The notes: generated by a model not told the origin, from the letters alone. DNA of 64,000 nt from Cinclus cinclus (GCF_963662255.1 NW_026912149.1:124001-188000); one strand, 5' to 3'; positions 49,849 through 63,500 are shown, counted from the stretch's first letter. Numbers and translations are program-made.

Positions 49849-52764
49849 TTAGGCATGTTGGCTCCGAAAGGAGGCACTTTTCCCCAAGAAGCCAAACTCA
49901 AGAACCCACAATGCAGATGTCATTTTGTATGGCGCATTTGGGCCTCCGATGGCAGCCAGGTTTGGAGGAGGGGGCAGCTTTGGTCTGGGAGAAATCCTCG
50001 TCCTTATGGAATTTTTGTAGGCAAAAGCCCAGGACGGGCCGCAGGCAAGTTGACTCCGAATGGAGGCACTTTTCCCCAAGAAGCCAAACTCAAGAGCCCA
50101 CTTGGCAGGTGTCATTTTGTAGGGCGCGTTTGGGCCTCTGATGGCAGCCAGGTTTGGAGGAGGGGGCAGCTTTGGTCTGGGAGAAATCCTCGTCCTTATG
50201 GAATTTTTGTAGGCAAAAGCCCTGCATGGGCCGCAGGCAAGTTGACTCCGAAAGGAGGCACTTTTCCCCAAGAAGCCAAACTCAAGAGCCCACTTGGCAT
50301 ATGTCATTTTGTAGGGCGCGTTTGGGCCTCCGATGGCAGCCAGGTTTGGAGGAGGGGGCAGCTTTGGTCTGGGAGAAATCCTCGTCCTTATGGAATTTTT
50401 GTAGGCAAAAGCCCAGGACGGGCTGCAGGCAAGTTGACTCCGAATGGAGGCACTTTTCCCCAAGAAGCCAAAGTCAAGAGCCCACTTGGCAGATGTCATT
50501 TTGTAGGGCGCGTTTGGGCCTCCGATGGCAGCCAGGTTTGGAGGAGGGGGCAGCTTTGGTCTGGGAGAAATCCTCGTCCTTATGGAATTTTTGTAGGCAA
50601 AAGCCCTGGACGGGCTGCAGGCAAGTTAGGCATGTTGGCTTTGAAAGGAGGCACTTTTCCCCAAGAAGCCAAACTCAAGAACCCACAATGCAGATGTCAT
50701 TTTGTAGGGCGCGTTTGGGCCTCCGATGGCAGCCAGGTTTGGAGGAGGGGGCAGATTTGGTCTGGGAGAAATCCTCGTCCCTATGGAATTTTTGTAGGCA
50801 AAAGCCCAGGACGAGCCGCAGGCAAGTTGACTCCGAATGGAGGCACTTTTCCCCAAGAAGCCAAACTCAAGAGCCCACTTGGCAGGTGTCATTTTGTAGG
50901 GCGCGTTTGGGCCTCTGATGGCAGCCAGGTTTGGAGGAGGGGGCAGCTTTGGTCTGGGAGAAATCCTCGTCCTTATGGAATTTTTGTAGGCAAAAGCCCT
51001 GCATGGGCCGCAGGCAAGTTGACTCCGAAAGGAGGCACTTTTCCCCAAGAAGCCAAACTCAAGAGCCCACTTGGCATATGTCATTTTGTAGGGCGCGTTT
51101 GGGCCTCCGATGGCAGCCAGGTTTGGAGGAGGGGGCAGCTTTGGTCTGGGAGAAATCCTCGTCCTTATGGAATTTTTGTAGGCAAAAGCCCAGGACGGGC
51201 TGCAGGCAAGGTGACTCCGAATGGAGGCACTTTTCCCCAAGAAGCCAAACTCAAGAGCCCACTTGGCAGATGTCATTTTGTAGGGCGCGTTTGGGCCTCT
51301 GATGGCAGCCAGGTTAGGAGGAGGGGGCAGCTTTGGTCTGGGAGAAATCCTCGTCCTTATGGAATTTTTGTAGGCAAAAGCCCTGGACGGGCTGCAGGCA
51401 AGTTAGGCATGTTGGCTTTGAAAGGAGGCACTTTTCCCGAAGAAGCCAAACTCAAGAGCCCACTTGGCAGGTGTCATTTTGTAGGGCGCGTTTGGGCCTC
51501 CGATGGCAGCCAGGTTTGGAGGAGGGTGCAGCTTTGGTCTGGGAGAAATCCTCGTCCTTATGGAATTTTTGTAGGCAAAAGCCCTGCATGGGCCGCAGGC
51601 AAGTTGACTCCGAATGGAGGCACTTTTCCCCAAGAAGCCAAACTCAAGAGCCCACTTGGCAGATGTCATTTTGTAGGGCGCGTTTGGGCCTCCGATGGCA
51701 GCCAGGTTTGGAGGAGGGGGCAGCTTTGGTCTGGGAGAAATCCTCGTCCTTATGGAATTTTTGTAGGCAAAAGCCCTGCACGGGCTGCAGGCAAGTTAGG
51801 CATGTTGGCTTTGAAAGGAGGCACTTTTCCCCAAGAAGCCAAACTCAAGAACCCACAATGCAGATGTCATTTTGTAGGGCGCGTTTGGGCCTCCGATGGC
51901 AGCCAGGTTTGGAGGAGGGGGCAGCTTTGGTCTGGGAGAAAACCTCGTCCTTATGGAATTTTTGTAGGCAAAAGCCCAGGACGGGCCGCAGGCAAGTTGA
52001 CTCCGAATGGAGGCACTTTTCCCCAAGAAGCCAAAGTCAAGAGCCCACTTGGCAGATGTCATTTTGTAGGGCGCGTTTGGGCCTCTGATGGCAGCCAGGT
52101 TTGGAGGAGGGGGCAGCTTTGGTCTGGGAGAAATCCTCGTCCTTATGGAATTTTTGTAGGCAAAAGACCTGCATGGGCCGCAGGCAAGTTGACTCCGAAA
52201 GGAGGCACTTTTACCCAAGAAGCCAAACTCAAGAGCCCACTTGGCAGGTGTCATTTTGTAGGGCGCGTTTGGGCCTCCGATGGCAGCCAGGTTTGGAGGA
52301 GGGGGCAGCTTTGGTCTGGGAGAAATCCTCGTCCTTATGGAATTTTTGTAGGCAAAAGCCCAGGACGGGCTGCAGGCAAGTTGACTCCGAATGGAGGCAC
52401 TTTTCCCCAAGAAGCCAAAGTCAAGAGCCCACTTGGCAGATGTCATTTTGTAGGGCGCGTTTGGGCCTCCGATGGCAGCCAGGTTTGGAGGAGGGGGCAG
52501 CTTTGGTCTGGGAGAAATCCTCGTCCTTATGGAATTTTTGTAGGCAAAAGCCCAGGACGGGCTGCAGGTAAGTTGACTCCGAATGGAGGCACTTTTCCCC
52601 AAGAAGCCAAACTCAAGAGCCCACTTGGCAGATGTCATTTTGTAGGGCGCGTTTGGGCCTCTGATGGCAGCCAGGTTAGGAGGAGGGGGTAGCTTTGGTC
52701 TGGGAGAAATCCTCGTCCTTATGGAATTTTTGTAGGCAAAAGCCCTGGACGGGCTGCAGGCAAG

Positions 52765-52990
52765 TTAGGCATGTTGGCTCCGAAAGGAGGCACTTTTCCC
52801 CAAGAAGCCAAACTCAAGAACCCACAATGCAGATGTCATTTTGTATGGCGCATTTGGGCCTCCGATGGCAGCCAGGTTTGGAGGAGGGGGCAGCTTTGGT
52901 CTGGGAGAAATCCTCGTCCTTATGGAATTTTTGTAGGCAAAAGCCCTGGACGGGCTGCAGGCAAGTTAGGCATGTTGGCTTTGAAAGGAG
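52765..52990. repeat. Two adjacent long monomers (201-bp spacing)
   Basis: Junctions at 52765 and 52966, the first ggctccgaaagg type and the second ggctttgaaagg type. The following monomers are gtatggcgcattt and gtagggcgcgttt respectively. Same arrangement as at 25005 and 61111. Confidence 0.9.
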
Positions 52991-55671
52991 GCACTTTTCC
53001 CCAAGAAGCCAAACTCAAGAACCCACAATGCAGATGTCATTTTGTAGGGCGCGTTTGGGCCTCCGATGGCAGCCAGGTTTGGAGGAGGGGGCAGCTTTGG
53101 TCTGGGAGAAATCCTCGTCCTTATGGAATTTTTGTAGGCAAAAGCCCAGGACGGGCCGCAGGCAAGTTGACTCCGAATGGAGGCACTTTTCCCCAAGAAG
53201 CCAAACTCAAGAGCCCACTTGGCAGGTGTCATTTTGTAGGGCGCGTTTGGGCCTCTGATGGCAGCCAGGTTTGGAGGAGGGGGCAGCTTTGGTCTGGGAG
53301 AAATCCTCGTCCTTATGGAATTTTTGTAGGCAAAAGCCCTGCATGGGCCGCAGGCAAGTTGACTCCGAAAGGAGGCACTTTTCCCCAAGAAGCCAAACTC
53401 AAGAGCCCACTTGGCATATGTCATTTTGTAGGGCGCGTTTGGGCCTCCGATGGCAGCCAGGTTTGGAGGAGGGGGCAGCTTTGGTCTGGGAGAAATCCTC
53501 GTCCTTATGGAATTTTTGTAGGCAAAAGCCCAGGACGGGCTGCAGGCAAGTTGACTCCGAATGGAGGCACTTTTCCCGAAGAAGCCAAACTCAAGAGCCC
53601 ACTTGGCAGATGTCATTTTGTAGGGCGCGTTTGGGCCTCCGATGGCAGCCAGGTTTGGAGGAGGGGGCAGCTTTGGTCTGGGAGAAATCCTCGTCCTTAT
53701 GGAATTTTTGTAGGCAAAAGCCCAGGACGGGCTGCAGGTAAGTTGACTCCGAATGGAGGCACTTTTCCCCAAGAAGCCAAACTCAAGAGCCCACTTGGCA
53801 GATGTCATTTTGTAGGGCGCGTTTGGGCCTCTGATGGCAGCCAGGTTAGGAGGAGGGGGTAGCTTTGGTCTGGGAGAAATCCTCGTCCTTATGGAATTTT
53901 TGTAGGCAAAAGCCCTGGACGGGCTGCAGGCAAGTTAGGCATGTTGGCTCCGAAAGGAGGCACTTTTCCCCAAGAAGCCAAACTCAAGAACCCACAATGC
54001 AGATGTCATTTTGTATGGCGCATTTGGGCCTCCGATGGCAGCCAGGTTTGGAGGAGGGGGCAGCTTTGGTCTGGGAGAAATCCTCGTCCTTGTGGAATTT
54101 TTGTAGGCAAAAGCCCAGGACGGGCCGCAGGCAAGTTGACTCCGAATGGAGGCACTTTTCCCCAAGAAGCCAAACTCAAGAGCCCACTTGGCAGGTGTCA
54201 TTTTGTAGGGCGCGTTTGGGCCTCTGATGGCAGCCAGGTTTGGAGGAGGGGGCAGCTTTGGTCTGGGAGAAATCCTCGTCCTTATGGAATTTTTGTAGGC
54301 AAAAGCCCTGCATGGGCCGCAGGCAAGTTGACTCCGAAAGGAGGCACTTTTCCCCAAGAAGCCAAACTCAAGAGCCCACTTGGCATATGTCATTTTGTAG
54401 GGCGCGTTTGGGCCTCCGATGGCAGCCAGGTTTGGAGGAGGGGGCAGCTTTGGTCTGGGAGAAATCCTCGTCCTTATGGAATTTTTGTAGGCAAAAGCCC
54501 AGGACGGGCCGCAGGCAAGTTGACTCCGAATGGAGGCACTTTTCCCCAAGAAGCCAAACTCAAGAGCCCACTTGGCAGGTGTCATTTTGTAGGGCGCGTT
54601 TGGGCCTCTGATGGCAGCCAGGTTTGGAGGAGGGGGCAGCTTTGGTCTGGGAGAAATCCTCGTCCTTATGGAATTTTTGTAGGCAAAAGCCCTGCATGGG
54701 CCGCAGGCAAGTTGACTCCGAAAGGAGGCACTTTTACCCAAGAAGCCAAACTCAAGAGCCCACTTGGCAGGTGTCATTTTGTAGGGCGCGTTTGGGCCTC
54801 CGATGGCAGCCAGGTTTGGAGGAGGGGGCAGCTTTGGTCTGGGAGAAATCCTCGTTCTTATGGAATTTTTGTAGGCAAAAGCCCAGGACGGGCTGCAGGC
54901 AAGTTGACTCCGAATGGAGGCACTTTTCCCCAAGAAGCCAAAGTCAAGAGCCCACTTGGCAGATGTCATTTTGTAGGGCGCGTTTGGGCCTCCGATGGCA
55001 GCCAGGTTTGGAGGAGGGGGCAGCTTTGGTCTGGGAGAAATCCTCGTCCTTATGGAATTTTTGTAGGCAAAAGCCCAGGACGGGCTGCAGGTAAGTTGAC
55101 TCCGAATGGAGGCACTTTTCCCCAAGAAGCCAAACTCAAGAGCCCACTTGGCAGGTGTCATTTTGTAGGGCGCGTTTGGGCCTCCGATGGCAGCCAGGTT
55201 TGGAGGAGGGGGCAGCTTTGGTCTGGGAGAAATCCTCGTCCTTATGGAATTTTTGTAGGCAAAAGCCCTGCATGGGCCGCAGGCAAGTTGACTCCGAAAG
55301 GAGGCACTTTTCCCCAAGAAGCCAAACTCAAGAGCCCACTTGGCAGATGTCATTTTGTAGGGCGCGTTTGGGCCTCCGATGGCAGCCAGGTTTGGAGGAG
55401 GGGGCAGCTTTGGTCTGGGAGAAATCCTCGTCCTTATGGAATTTTTGTAGGCAAAAGCCCTGGACGGGCTGCAGGTAAGTTGACTCCGAATGGAGGCACT
55501 TTTCCCCAAGAAGCCAAACTCAAGAGCCCACTTGGCAGATGTCATTTTGTAGGGCGCGTTTGGGCCTCTGATGGCAGCCAGGTTAGGAGGAGGGGGTAGC
55601 TTTGGTCTGGGAGAAATCCTCGTCCTTATGGAATTTTTGTAGGCAAAAGCCCTGGACGGGCTGCAGGCAAG

Positions 55672-57225
55672 TTAGGCATGTTGGCTCCAAAAGGAGGCAC
55701 TTTTCCCCAAGAAGCCAAACTCAAGGACCCACAATGCAGATGTCATTTTGTAGGGCGCGTTTGGGCCTCCGATGGCAGCCAGGTTTGGAGGAGGGGGCAG
55801 CTTTGGTCTGGGAGAAATCCTCGTCCTTATGGAATTTTTGTAGGCAAAAGCCCAGGACGGGCCGCAGGCAAGTTGACTCCGAATGGAGGCACTTTTCCCC
55901 AAGAAGCCAAACTCAAGAGCCCACTTGGCAGGTGTCATTTTGTAGGGCGCGTTTGGGCCTCTGATGGCAGCCAGGTTTGGAGGAGGGGGCAGCTTTGGTC
56001 TGGGAGAAATCCTCGTCCTTATGGAATTTTTGTAGGCAAAAGCCCTGCATGGGCCGCAGGCAAGTTGACTCCGAAAGGAGGCACTTTTCCCCAAGAAACC
56101 AAACTCAAGAGCCCACAATGCAGATGTCATTTTGTAGGGCGCGTTTGGGCCTCCGATGGCAGCCAGGTTTGGAGGAGGGGGCAGCTTTGGTCTGGGAGAA
56201 ATCCTCGTCCTTATGGAATTTTTGTAGGCAAAAGCCCAGGACGGGCCGCAGGCAAGTTGGCTTTGAAAGGAGGCACTTTTCCCCAAGAAGCCAAACTCAA
56301 GAGCCCACTTGGCAGGTGTCATTTTGTAGGGCGCGTTTGGGCCTCTGATGGCAGCCAGGTTTGGAGGAGGGGGCAGCTTTGGTCTGGGAGAAATCCTCGT
56401 CCTTATGGAATTTTTGTAGGCAAAAGCCCTGCATGGGCCGCAGGCAAGTTGACTCCGAAAGGAGGCACTTTTCCCCAAGAAGCCAAACTCAAGAGCCCAC
56501 TTGGCATATGTCATTTTGTAGGGCGCGTTTGGGCCTCCGATGGCAGCCAGGTTTGGAGGAGGGGGCAGCTTTGGTCTGGGAGAAATCCTCGTCCTTATGG
56601 AATTTTTGTAGGCAAAAGCCCTGGACGGGCTGCAGGCAAGATAGGCATGTTGGCTTTGAAAGGAGGCACTTTTCCCCAAGAAGCCAAACTCAAGAGCCCA
56701 CTTGGCAGGTGTCATTTTGTAGGGCGCGTTTGGGCCTCTGATGGCAGCCAGGTTTGGAGGAGGGGGCAGCTTTGGTCTGGGAGAAATCCTCGTCCTTATG
56801 GAATTTTTGTAGGCAAAAGCCCTGCATGGGCCGCAGGCAAGTTGACTCCGAAAGGAGGCACTTTTCCCCAAGAAGCCAAACTCAAGAGCCCACTTGGCAG
56901 ATGTCATTTTGTAGGGCGCGTTTGGGCCTCCGATGGCAGCCAGGTTTGGAGGAGGGGGCAGCTTTGGTCTGGGAGAAATCCTCGTCCTTATGGAATTTTT
57001 GTAGGCAAAAGCCCAGGACGGGCTGCAGGTAAGTTGACTCCGAAAGGAGGCACTTTTCCCCAAGAAGCCAAACTCAAGAGCCCACTTGGCAGATGTCATT
57101 TTGTAGGGCGCGTTTGGGCCTCTGATGGCAGCCAGGTTAGGAGGAGGGGGTAGCTTTGGTCTGGGAGAAATCCTCGTCCTTATGGAATTTTTGTAGGCAA
57201 AAGCCCTGGACGGGCTGCAGGCAAG
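55672..57225. repeat. 1554-bp block F+G, copy 4 of 4
   Basis: Offset 9123 from 46549-48102, with the same private agaaacc marker (near 56098). The junction intermediate is at 56258 and gcaagataggc at 56641. Confidence 0.9.
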
Positions 57226-60200
57226 TTAGGCATGTTGGCTTTGAAAGGAGGCACTTTTCCCCAAGAAGCCAAACTCAAGAACCCACAATGCAGATGTCAT
57301 TTTGTAGGGCGCGTTTCGGCCTCCGATGGCAGCCAGGTTTGGAGGAGGGGGCAGCTTTGGTCTGGGAGAAATCCTCGTCCTTATGGAATTTTTGTAGGCA
57401 AAAGCCCTGCATGGGCCGCAGGCAAGTTGACTCCGAATGGAGGCACTTTTCCCCAAGAAGCCAAACTCAAGAGCCCACTTGGCAGGTGTCATTTTGTAGG
57501 GCGCGTTTGGGCCTCTGATGGCAGCCAGGTTTGGAGGAGGGGGCAGCTTTGGTCTGGGAGAAATCCTCGTCCTTATGGAATTTTTGTAGGCAAAAGCCCT
57601 GCATGGGCCGCAGGCAAGTTGACTCCGAAAGGAGGCACTTTTCCCCAAGAAGCCAAACTCAAGAGCCCACTTGGCATATGTCATTTTGTAGGGCGCGTTT
57701 GGGCCTCCGATGGCAGCCAGGTTTGGAGGAGGGGGCAGCTTTGGTCTGGGAGAAATCCTCGTCCTTATGGAATTTTTGTAGGCAAAAGCCCAGGACGGGC
57801 TGCAGGCAAGTTGACTCCGAATGGAGGCACTTTTCCCCAAGAAGCCAAACTCAAGAGCCCACTTGGCAGATGTCATTTTGTAGGGCGCGTTTGGGCCTCC
57901 GATGGCAGCCAGGTTAGGAGGAGGGGGTAGCTTTGGTCTGGGAGAAATCCTCGTCCTTATGGAATTTTTGTAGGCAAAAGCCCAGGACGGGCTGCAGGTA
58001 AGTTGACTCCGAATGGAGGCACTTTTCCCCAAGAAGCCAAACTCAAGAGCCCACTTGGCAGATGTCATTTTGTAGGGCGCGTTTGGGCCTCTGATGGCAG
58101 CCAGGTTAGGAGGAGGGGGTAGCTTTGGTCTGGGAGAAATCCTCGTCCTTATGGAATTTTTGTAGGCAAAAGCCCAGGACGGGCTGCAGGCAAGTTAGGC
58201 ATGTTGGCTCCGAAAGGAGGCACTTTTCCCCAAGAAGCCAAACTCAAGAACCCACAATGCAGATGTCATTTTGTATGGCGCATTTGGGCCTCCGATGGCA
58301 GCCAGGTTTGGAGGAGGGGGCAGCTTTGGTCTGGGAGAAATCCTCGTCCTTATGGAATTTTTGTAGGCAAAAGCCCAGGACGGGCCGCAGGCAAGTTGAC
58401 TCCGAATGGAGGCACTTTTCCCCAAGAAGCCAAACTCAAGAGCCCACTTGGCAGGTGTCATTTTGTAGGGCGCGTTTGGGCCTCTGATGGCAGCCAGGTT
58501 TGGAGGAGGGGGCAGCTTTGGTCTGGGAGAAATCCTCGTCCTTATGGAATTTTTGTAGGCAAAAGCCCTGCATGGGCCGCAGGCAAGTTGACTCCGAAAG
58601 GAGGCACTTTTCCCCAAGAAGCCAAACTCAAGAGCCCACTTGGCATATGTCATTTTGTAGGGCGCGTTTGGGCCTCCGATGGCAGCCAGGTTTGGAGGAG
58701 GGGGCAGCTTTGGTCTGGGAGAAATCCTCGTCCTTATGGAATTTTTGTAGGCAAAAGCCCAGGACGGGCTGCAGGCAAGTTGACTCCGAATGGAGGCACT
58801 TTTCCCCAAGAAGCCAAACTCAAGAGCCCACTTGGCAGATGTCATTTTGTAGGGCGCGTTTGGGCCTCCGATGGCAGCCAGGTTTGGAGGAGGGGGCAGC
58901 TTTGGTCTGGGAGAAATCCTCGTCCTTATGGAATTTTTGTAGGCAAAAGCCCTGGACGGGCTGCAGGCAAGTTAGGCATGTTGGCTTTGAAAGGAGGCAC
59001 TTTTCCCCAAGAAGCCAAACTCAAGAACCCACAATGCAGATGTCATTTTGTAGGGCGCGTTTGGGCCTCCGATGGCAGCCAGGTTTGGAGGAGGGGGCAG
59101 ATTTGGTCTGGGAGAAATCCTCGTCCCTATGGAATTTTTGTAGGCAAAAGCCCAGGACGAGCCGCAGGCAAGTTGACTCCGAATGGAGGCACTTTTCCCC
59201 AAGAAGCCAAACTCAAGAGCCCACTTGGCAGGTGTCATTTTGTAGGGCGCGTTTGGGCCTCTGATGGCAGCCAGGTTTGGAGGAGGGGGCAGCTTTGGTC
59301 TGGGAGAAATCCTCGTCCTTATGGAATTTTTGTAGGCAAAAGCCCTGCATGGGCCGCAGGCAAGTTGACTCCGAAAGGAGGCACTTTTCCCCAAGAAGCC
59401 AAACTCAAGAGCCCACTTGGCATATGTCATTTTGTAGGGCGCGTTTGGGCCTCCGATGGCAGCCAGGTTTGGAGGAGGGGGCAGCTTTGGTCTGGGAGAA
59501 ATCCTCGTCCTTATGGAATTTTTGTAGGCAAAAGCCCAGGACGGGCTGCAGGCAAGGTGACTCCGAATGGAGGCACTTTTCCCCAAGAAGCCAAACTCAA
59601 GAGCCCACTTGGCAGATGTCATTTTGTAGGGCGCGTTTGGGCCTCTGATGGCAGCCAGGTTAGGAGGAGGGGGCAGCTTTGGTCTGGGAGAAATCCTCGT
59701 CCTTATGGAATTTTTGTAGGCAAAAGCCCTGGACGGGCTGCAGGCAAGTTAGGCATGTTGGCTTTGAAAGGAGGCACTTTTCCCGAAGAAGCCAAACTCA
59801 AGAGCCCACTTGGCAGGTGTCATTTTGTAGGGCGCGTTTGGGCCTCCGATGGCAGCCAGGTTTGGAGGAGGGTGCAGCTTTGGTCTGGGAGAAATCCTCG
59901 TCCTTATGGAATTTTTGTAGGCAAAAGCCCTGCATGGGCCGCAGGCAAGTTGACTCCGAAAGGAGGCACTTTTCCCCAAGAAGCCAAACTCAAGAGCCCA
60001 CTTGGCAGATGTCATTTTGTAGGGCGCGTTTGGGCCTCCGATGGCAGCCAGGTTTGGAGGAGGGGGCAGCTTTGGTCTGGGAGAAATCCTCGTCCTTATG
60101 GAATTTTTGTAGGCAAAAGCCCTGCACGGGCTGCAGGCAAGTTAGGCATGTTGGCTTTGAAAGGAGGCACTTTTCCCCAAGAAGCCAAACTCAAGAACCC

Positions 60201-61110
60201 ACAATGCAGATGTCATTTTGTAGGGCGCGTTTGGGCCTCCGATGGCAGCCAGGTTTGGAGGAGGGGGCAGCTTTGGTCTGGGAGAAAACCTCGTCCTTAT
60301 GGAATTTTTGTAGGCAAAAGCCCAGGACGGGCCGCAGGCAAGTTGACTCCGAATGGAGGCACTTTTCCCCAAGAAGCCAAACTCAAGAGCCCACTTGGCA
60401 GGTGTCATTTTGTAGGGCGCGTTTGGGCCTCCGATGGCAGCCAGGTTTGGAGGAGGGGGCAGCTTTGGTCTGGGAGAAATCCTCGTCCTTATGGAATTTT
60501 TGTAGGCAAAAGACCTGCATGGGCCGCAGGCAAGTTGACTCCGAAAGGAGGCACTTTTACCCAAGAAGCCAAACTCAAGAGCCCACTTGGCAGGTGTCAT
60601 TTTGTAGGGCGCGTTTGGGCCTCCGATGGCAGCCAGGTTAGGAGGAGGGGGCAGCTTTGGTCTGGGAGAAATCCTCGTCCTTATGGAATTTTTGTAGGCA
60701 AAAGCCCAGGACGGGCTGCAGGCAAGTTGACTCCGAATGGAGGCACTTTTCCCCAAGAAGCCAAAGTCAAGAGCCCACTTGGCAGATGTCATTTTGTAGG
60801 GCGCGTTTGGGCCTCCGATGGCAGCCAGGTTTGGAGGAGGGGGCAGCTTTGGTCTGGGAGAAATCCTCGTCCTTATGGAATTTTTGTAGGCAAAAGCCCA
60901 GGACGGGCTGCAGGTAAGTTGACTCCGAATGGAGGCACTTTTCCCCAAGAAGCCAAACTCAAGAGCCCACTTGGCAGATGTCATTTTGTAGGGCGCGTTT
61001 GGGCCTCTGATGGCAGCCAGGTTAGGAGGAGGGGGTAGCTTTGGTCTGGGAGAAATCCTCGTCCTTATGGAATTTTTGTAGGCAAAAGCCCTGGACGGGC
61101 TGCAGGCAAG

Positions 61111-61336
61111 TTAGGCATGTTGGCTCCGAAAGGAGGCACTTTTCCCCAAGAAGCCAAACTCAAGAACCCACAATGCAGATGTCATTTTGTAGGGCGCATT
61201 TGGGCCTCCGATGGCAGCCAGGTTTGGAGGAGGGGGCAGCTTTGGTCTGGGAGAAATCCTCGTCCTTATGGAATTTTTGTAGGCAAAAGCCCTGGACGGG
61301 CTGCAGGCAAGTTAGGCATGTTGGCTTTGAAAGGAG
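61111..61336. repeat. Two adjacent long monomers with a half-converted marker
   Basis: Counterpart of 52765-52990 at offset 8346. The m1 here reads gtagggcgcattt: it has the a at coordinate 63 but not the t at coordinate 57 that accompanies it in all other copies of this subfamily. Confidence 0.9.
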
Positions 61337-63500
61337 GCACTTTTCCCCAAGAAGCCAAACTCAAGAACCCACAATGCAGATGTCATTTTGTAGGGCGCGT
61401 TTGGGCCTCCGATGGCAGCCAGGTTTGGAGGAGGGGGCAGCTTTGGTCTGGGAGAAATCCTCGTCCTTATGGAATTTTTGTAGGCAAAAGCCCAGGACGG
61501 GCCGCAGGCAAGTTGACTCCGAATGGAGGCACTTTTCCCCAAGAAGCCAAACTCAAGAGCCCACTTGGCAGGTGTCATTTTGTAGGGCGCGTTTGGGCCT
61601 CTGATGGCAGCCAGGTTTGGAGGAGGGGGCAGCTTTGGTCTGGGAGAAATCCTCGTCCTTATGGAATTTTTGTAGGCAAAAGCCCTGCATGGGCCGCAGG
61701 CAAGTTGACTCCGAAAGGAGGCACTTTTCCCCAAGAAGCCAAACTCAAGAGCCCACTTGGCATATGTCATTTTGTAGGGCGCGTTTGGGCCTCCGATGGC
61801 AGCCAGGTTTGGAGGAGGGGGCAGCTTTGGTCTGGGAGAAATCCTCGTCCTTATGGAATTTTTGTAGGCAAAAGCCCAGGACGGGCTGCAGGCAAGTTGA
61901 CTCCGAATGGAGGCACTTTTCCCGAAGAAGCCAAACTCAAGAGCCCACTTGGCAGATGTCATTTTGTAGGGCGCGTTTGGGCCTCCGATGGCAGCCAGGT
62001 TTGGAGGAGGGGGCAGCTTTGGTCTGGGAGAAATCCTCGTCCTTATGGAATTTTTGTAGGCAAAAGCCCAGGACGGGCTGCAGGTAAGTTGACTCCGAAT
62101 GGAGGCACTTTTCCCCAAGAAGCCAAACTCAAGAGCCCACTTGGCAGATGTCATTTTGTAGGGCGCGTTTGGGCCTCTGATGGCAGCCAGGTTAGGAGGA
62201 GGGGGTAGCTTTGGTCTGGGAGAAATCCTCGTCCTTATGGAATTTTTGTAGGCAAAAGCCCTGGACGGGCTGCAGGCAAGTTAGGCATGTTGGCTCCGAA
62301 AGGAGGCACTTTTCCCCAAGAAGCCAAACTCAAGAACCCACAATGCAGATGTCATTTTGTATGGCGCATTTGGGCCTCCGATGGCAGCCAGGTTTGGAGG
62401 AGGGGGCAGCTTTGGTCTGGGAGAAATCCTCGTCCTTGTGGAATTTTTGTAGGCAAAAGCCCAGGACGGGCCGCAGGCAAGTTGACTCCGAATGGAGGCA
62501 CTTTTCCCCAAGAAGCCAAACTCAAGAGCCCACTTGGCAGGTGTCATTTTGTAGGGCGCGTTTGGGCCTCTGATGGCAGCCAGGTTTGGAGGAGGGGGCA
62601 GCTTTGGTCTGGGAGAAATCCTCGTCCTTATGGAATTTTTGTAGGCAAAAGCCCTGCATGGGCCGCAGGCAAGTTGACTCCGAAAGGAGGCACTTTTCCC
62701 CAAGAAGCCAAACTCAAGAGCCCACTTGGCAGATGTCATTTTGTAGGGCGCGTTTGGGCCTCCGATGGCAGCCAGGTTTGGAGGAGGGGGCAGCTTTGGT
62801 CTGGGAGAAATCCTCGTCCTTATGGAATTTTTGTAGGCAAAAGCCCAGGACGGGCCGCAGGCAAGTTGACTCCGAATGGAGGCACTTTTCCCCAAGAAGC
62901 CAAACTCAAGAGCCCACTTGGCAGGTGTCATTTTGTAGGGCGCGTTTGGGCCTCTGATGGCAGCCAGGTTTGGAGGAGGGGGCAGCTTTGGTCTGGGAGA
63001 AATCCTCGTCCTTATGGAATTTTTGTAGGCAAAAGCCCTGCATGGGCCGCAGGCAAGTTGACTCCGAAAGGAGGCACTTTTACCCAAGAAGCCAAACTCA
63101 AGAGCCCACTTGGCAGGTGTCATTTTGTAGGGCGCGTTTGGGCCTCCGATGGCAGCCAGGTTTGGAGGAGGGGGCAGCTTTGGTCTGGGAGAAATCCTCG
63201 TCCTTATGGAATTTTTGTAGGCAAAAGCCCAGGACGGGCTGCAGGCAAGTTGACTCCGAATGGAGGCACTTTTCCCCAAGAAGCCAAAGTCAAGAGCCCA
63301 CTTGGCAGATGTCATTTTGTAGGGCGCGTTTGGGCCTCCGATGGCAGCCAGGTTTGGAGGAGGGGGCAGCTTTGGTCTGGGAGAAATCCTCGTCCTTATG
63401 GAATTTTTGTAGGCAAAAGCCCAGGACGGGCTGCAGGTAAGTTGACTCCGAATGGAGGCACTTTTCCCCAAGAAGCCAAACTCAAGAGCCCACTTGGCAG

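Larger units (their letters stand above)
46032..55154. repeat. Super-unit B, first copy (about 9123 bp)
   Basis: Homologous to 55155-63500. Markers at offset 9123: agaaacc (about 46975/56098), gtttcggcc (48194/57317) and the junction intermediate (47135/56258). After the extra tetramer at 49072-49848 the offset is 8346: gtccctatgg (50781/59127), gagggtgcag (51527/59873), gaaaacctcg (51942/60288) and ccttgtgg (54092/62438). The start is placed where the sequence upstream of 55155 stops matching. Boundaries are accurate to about one monomer. Confidence 0.88.
55155..63500. repeat. Super-unit B, second copy (about 8346 bp)
   Basis: Direct tandem partner of 46032-55154. It is shorter by exactly 777 bp, one tetramer. 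Spacings 969, 585, 969, 777, 777, 393, 969, 201 and 969 match the first copy except for the missing 777. The copies also differ at a few single sites: ccaaagtc at about 50475 and 52037 in copy one against ccaaactc in copy two, and gttcttatgg near 54855 in copy one only. Confidence 0.88.
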
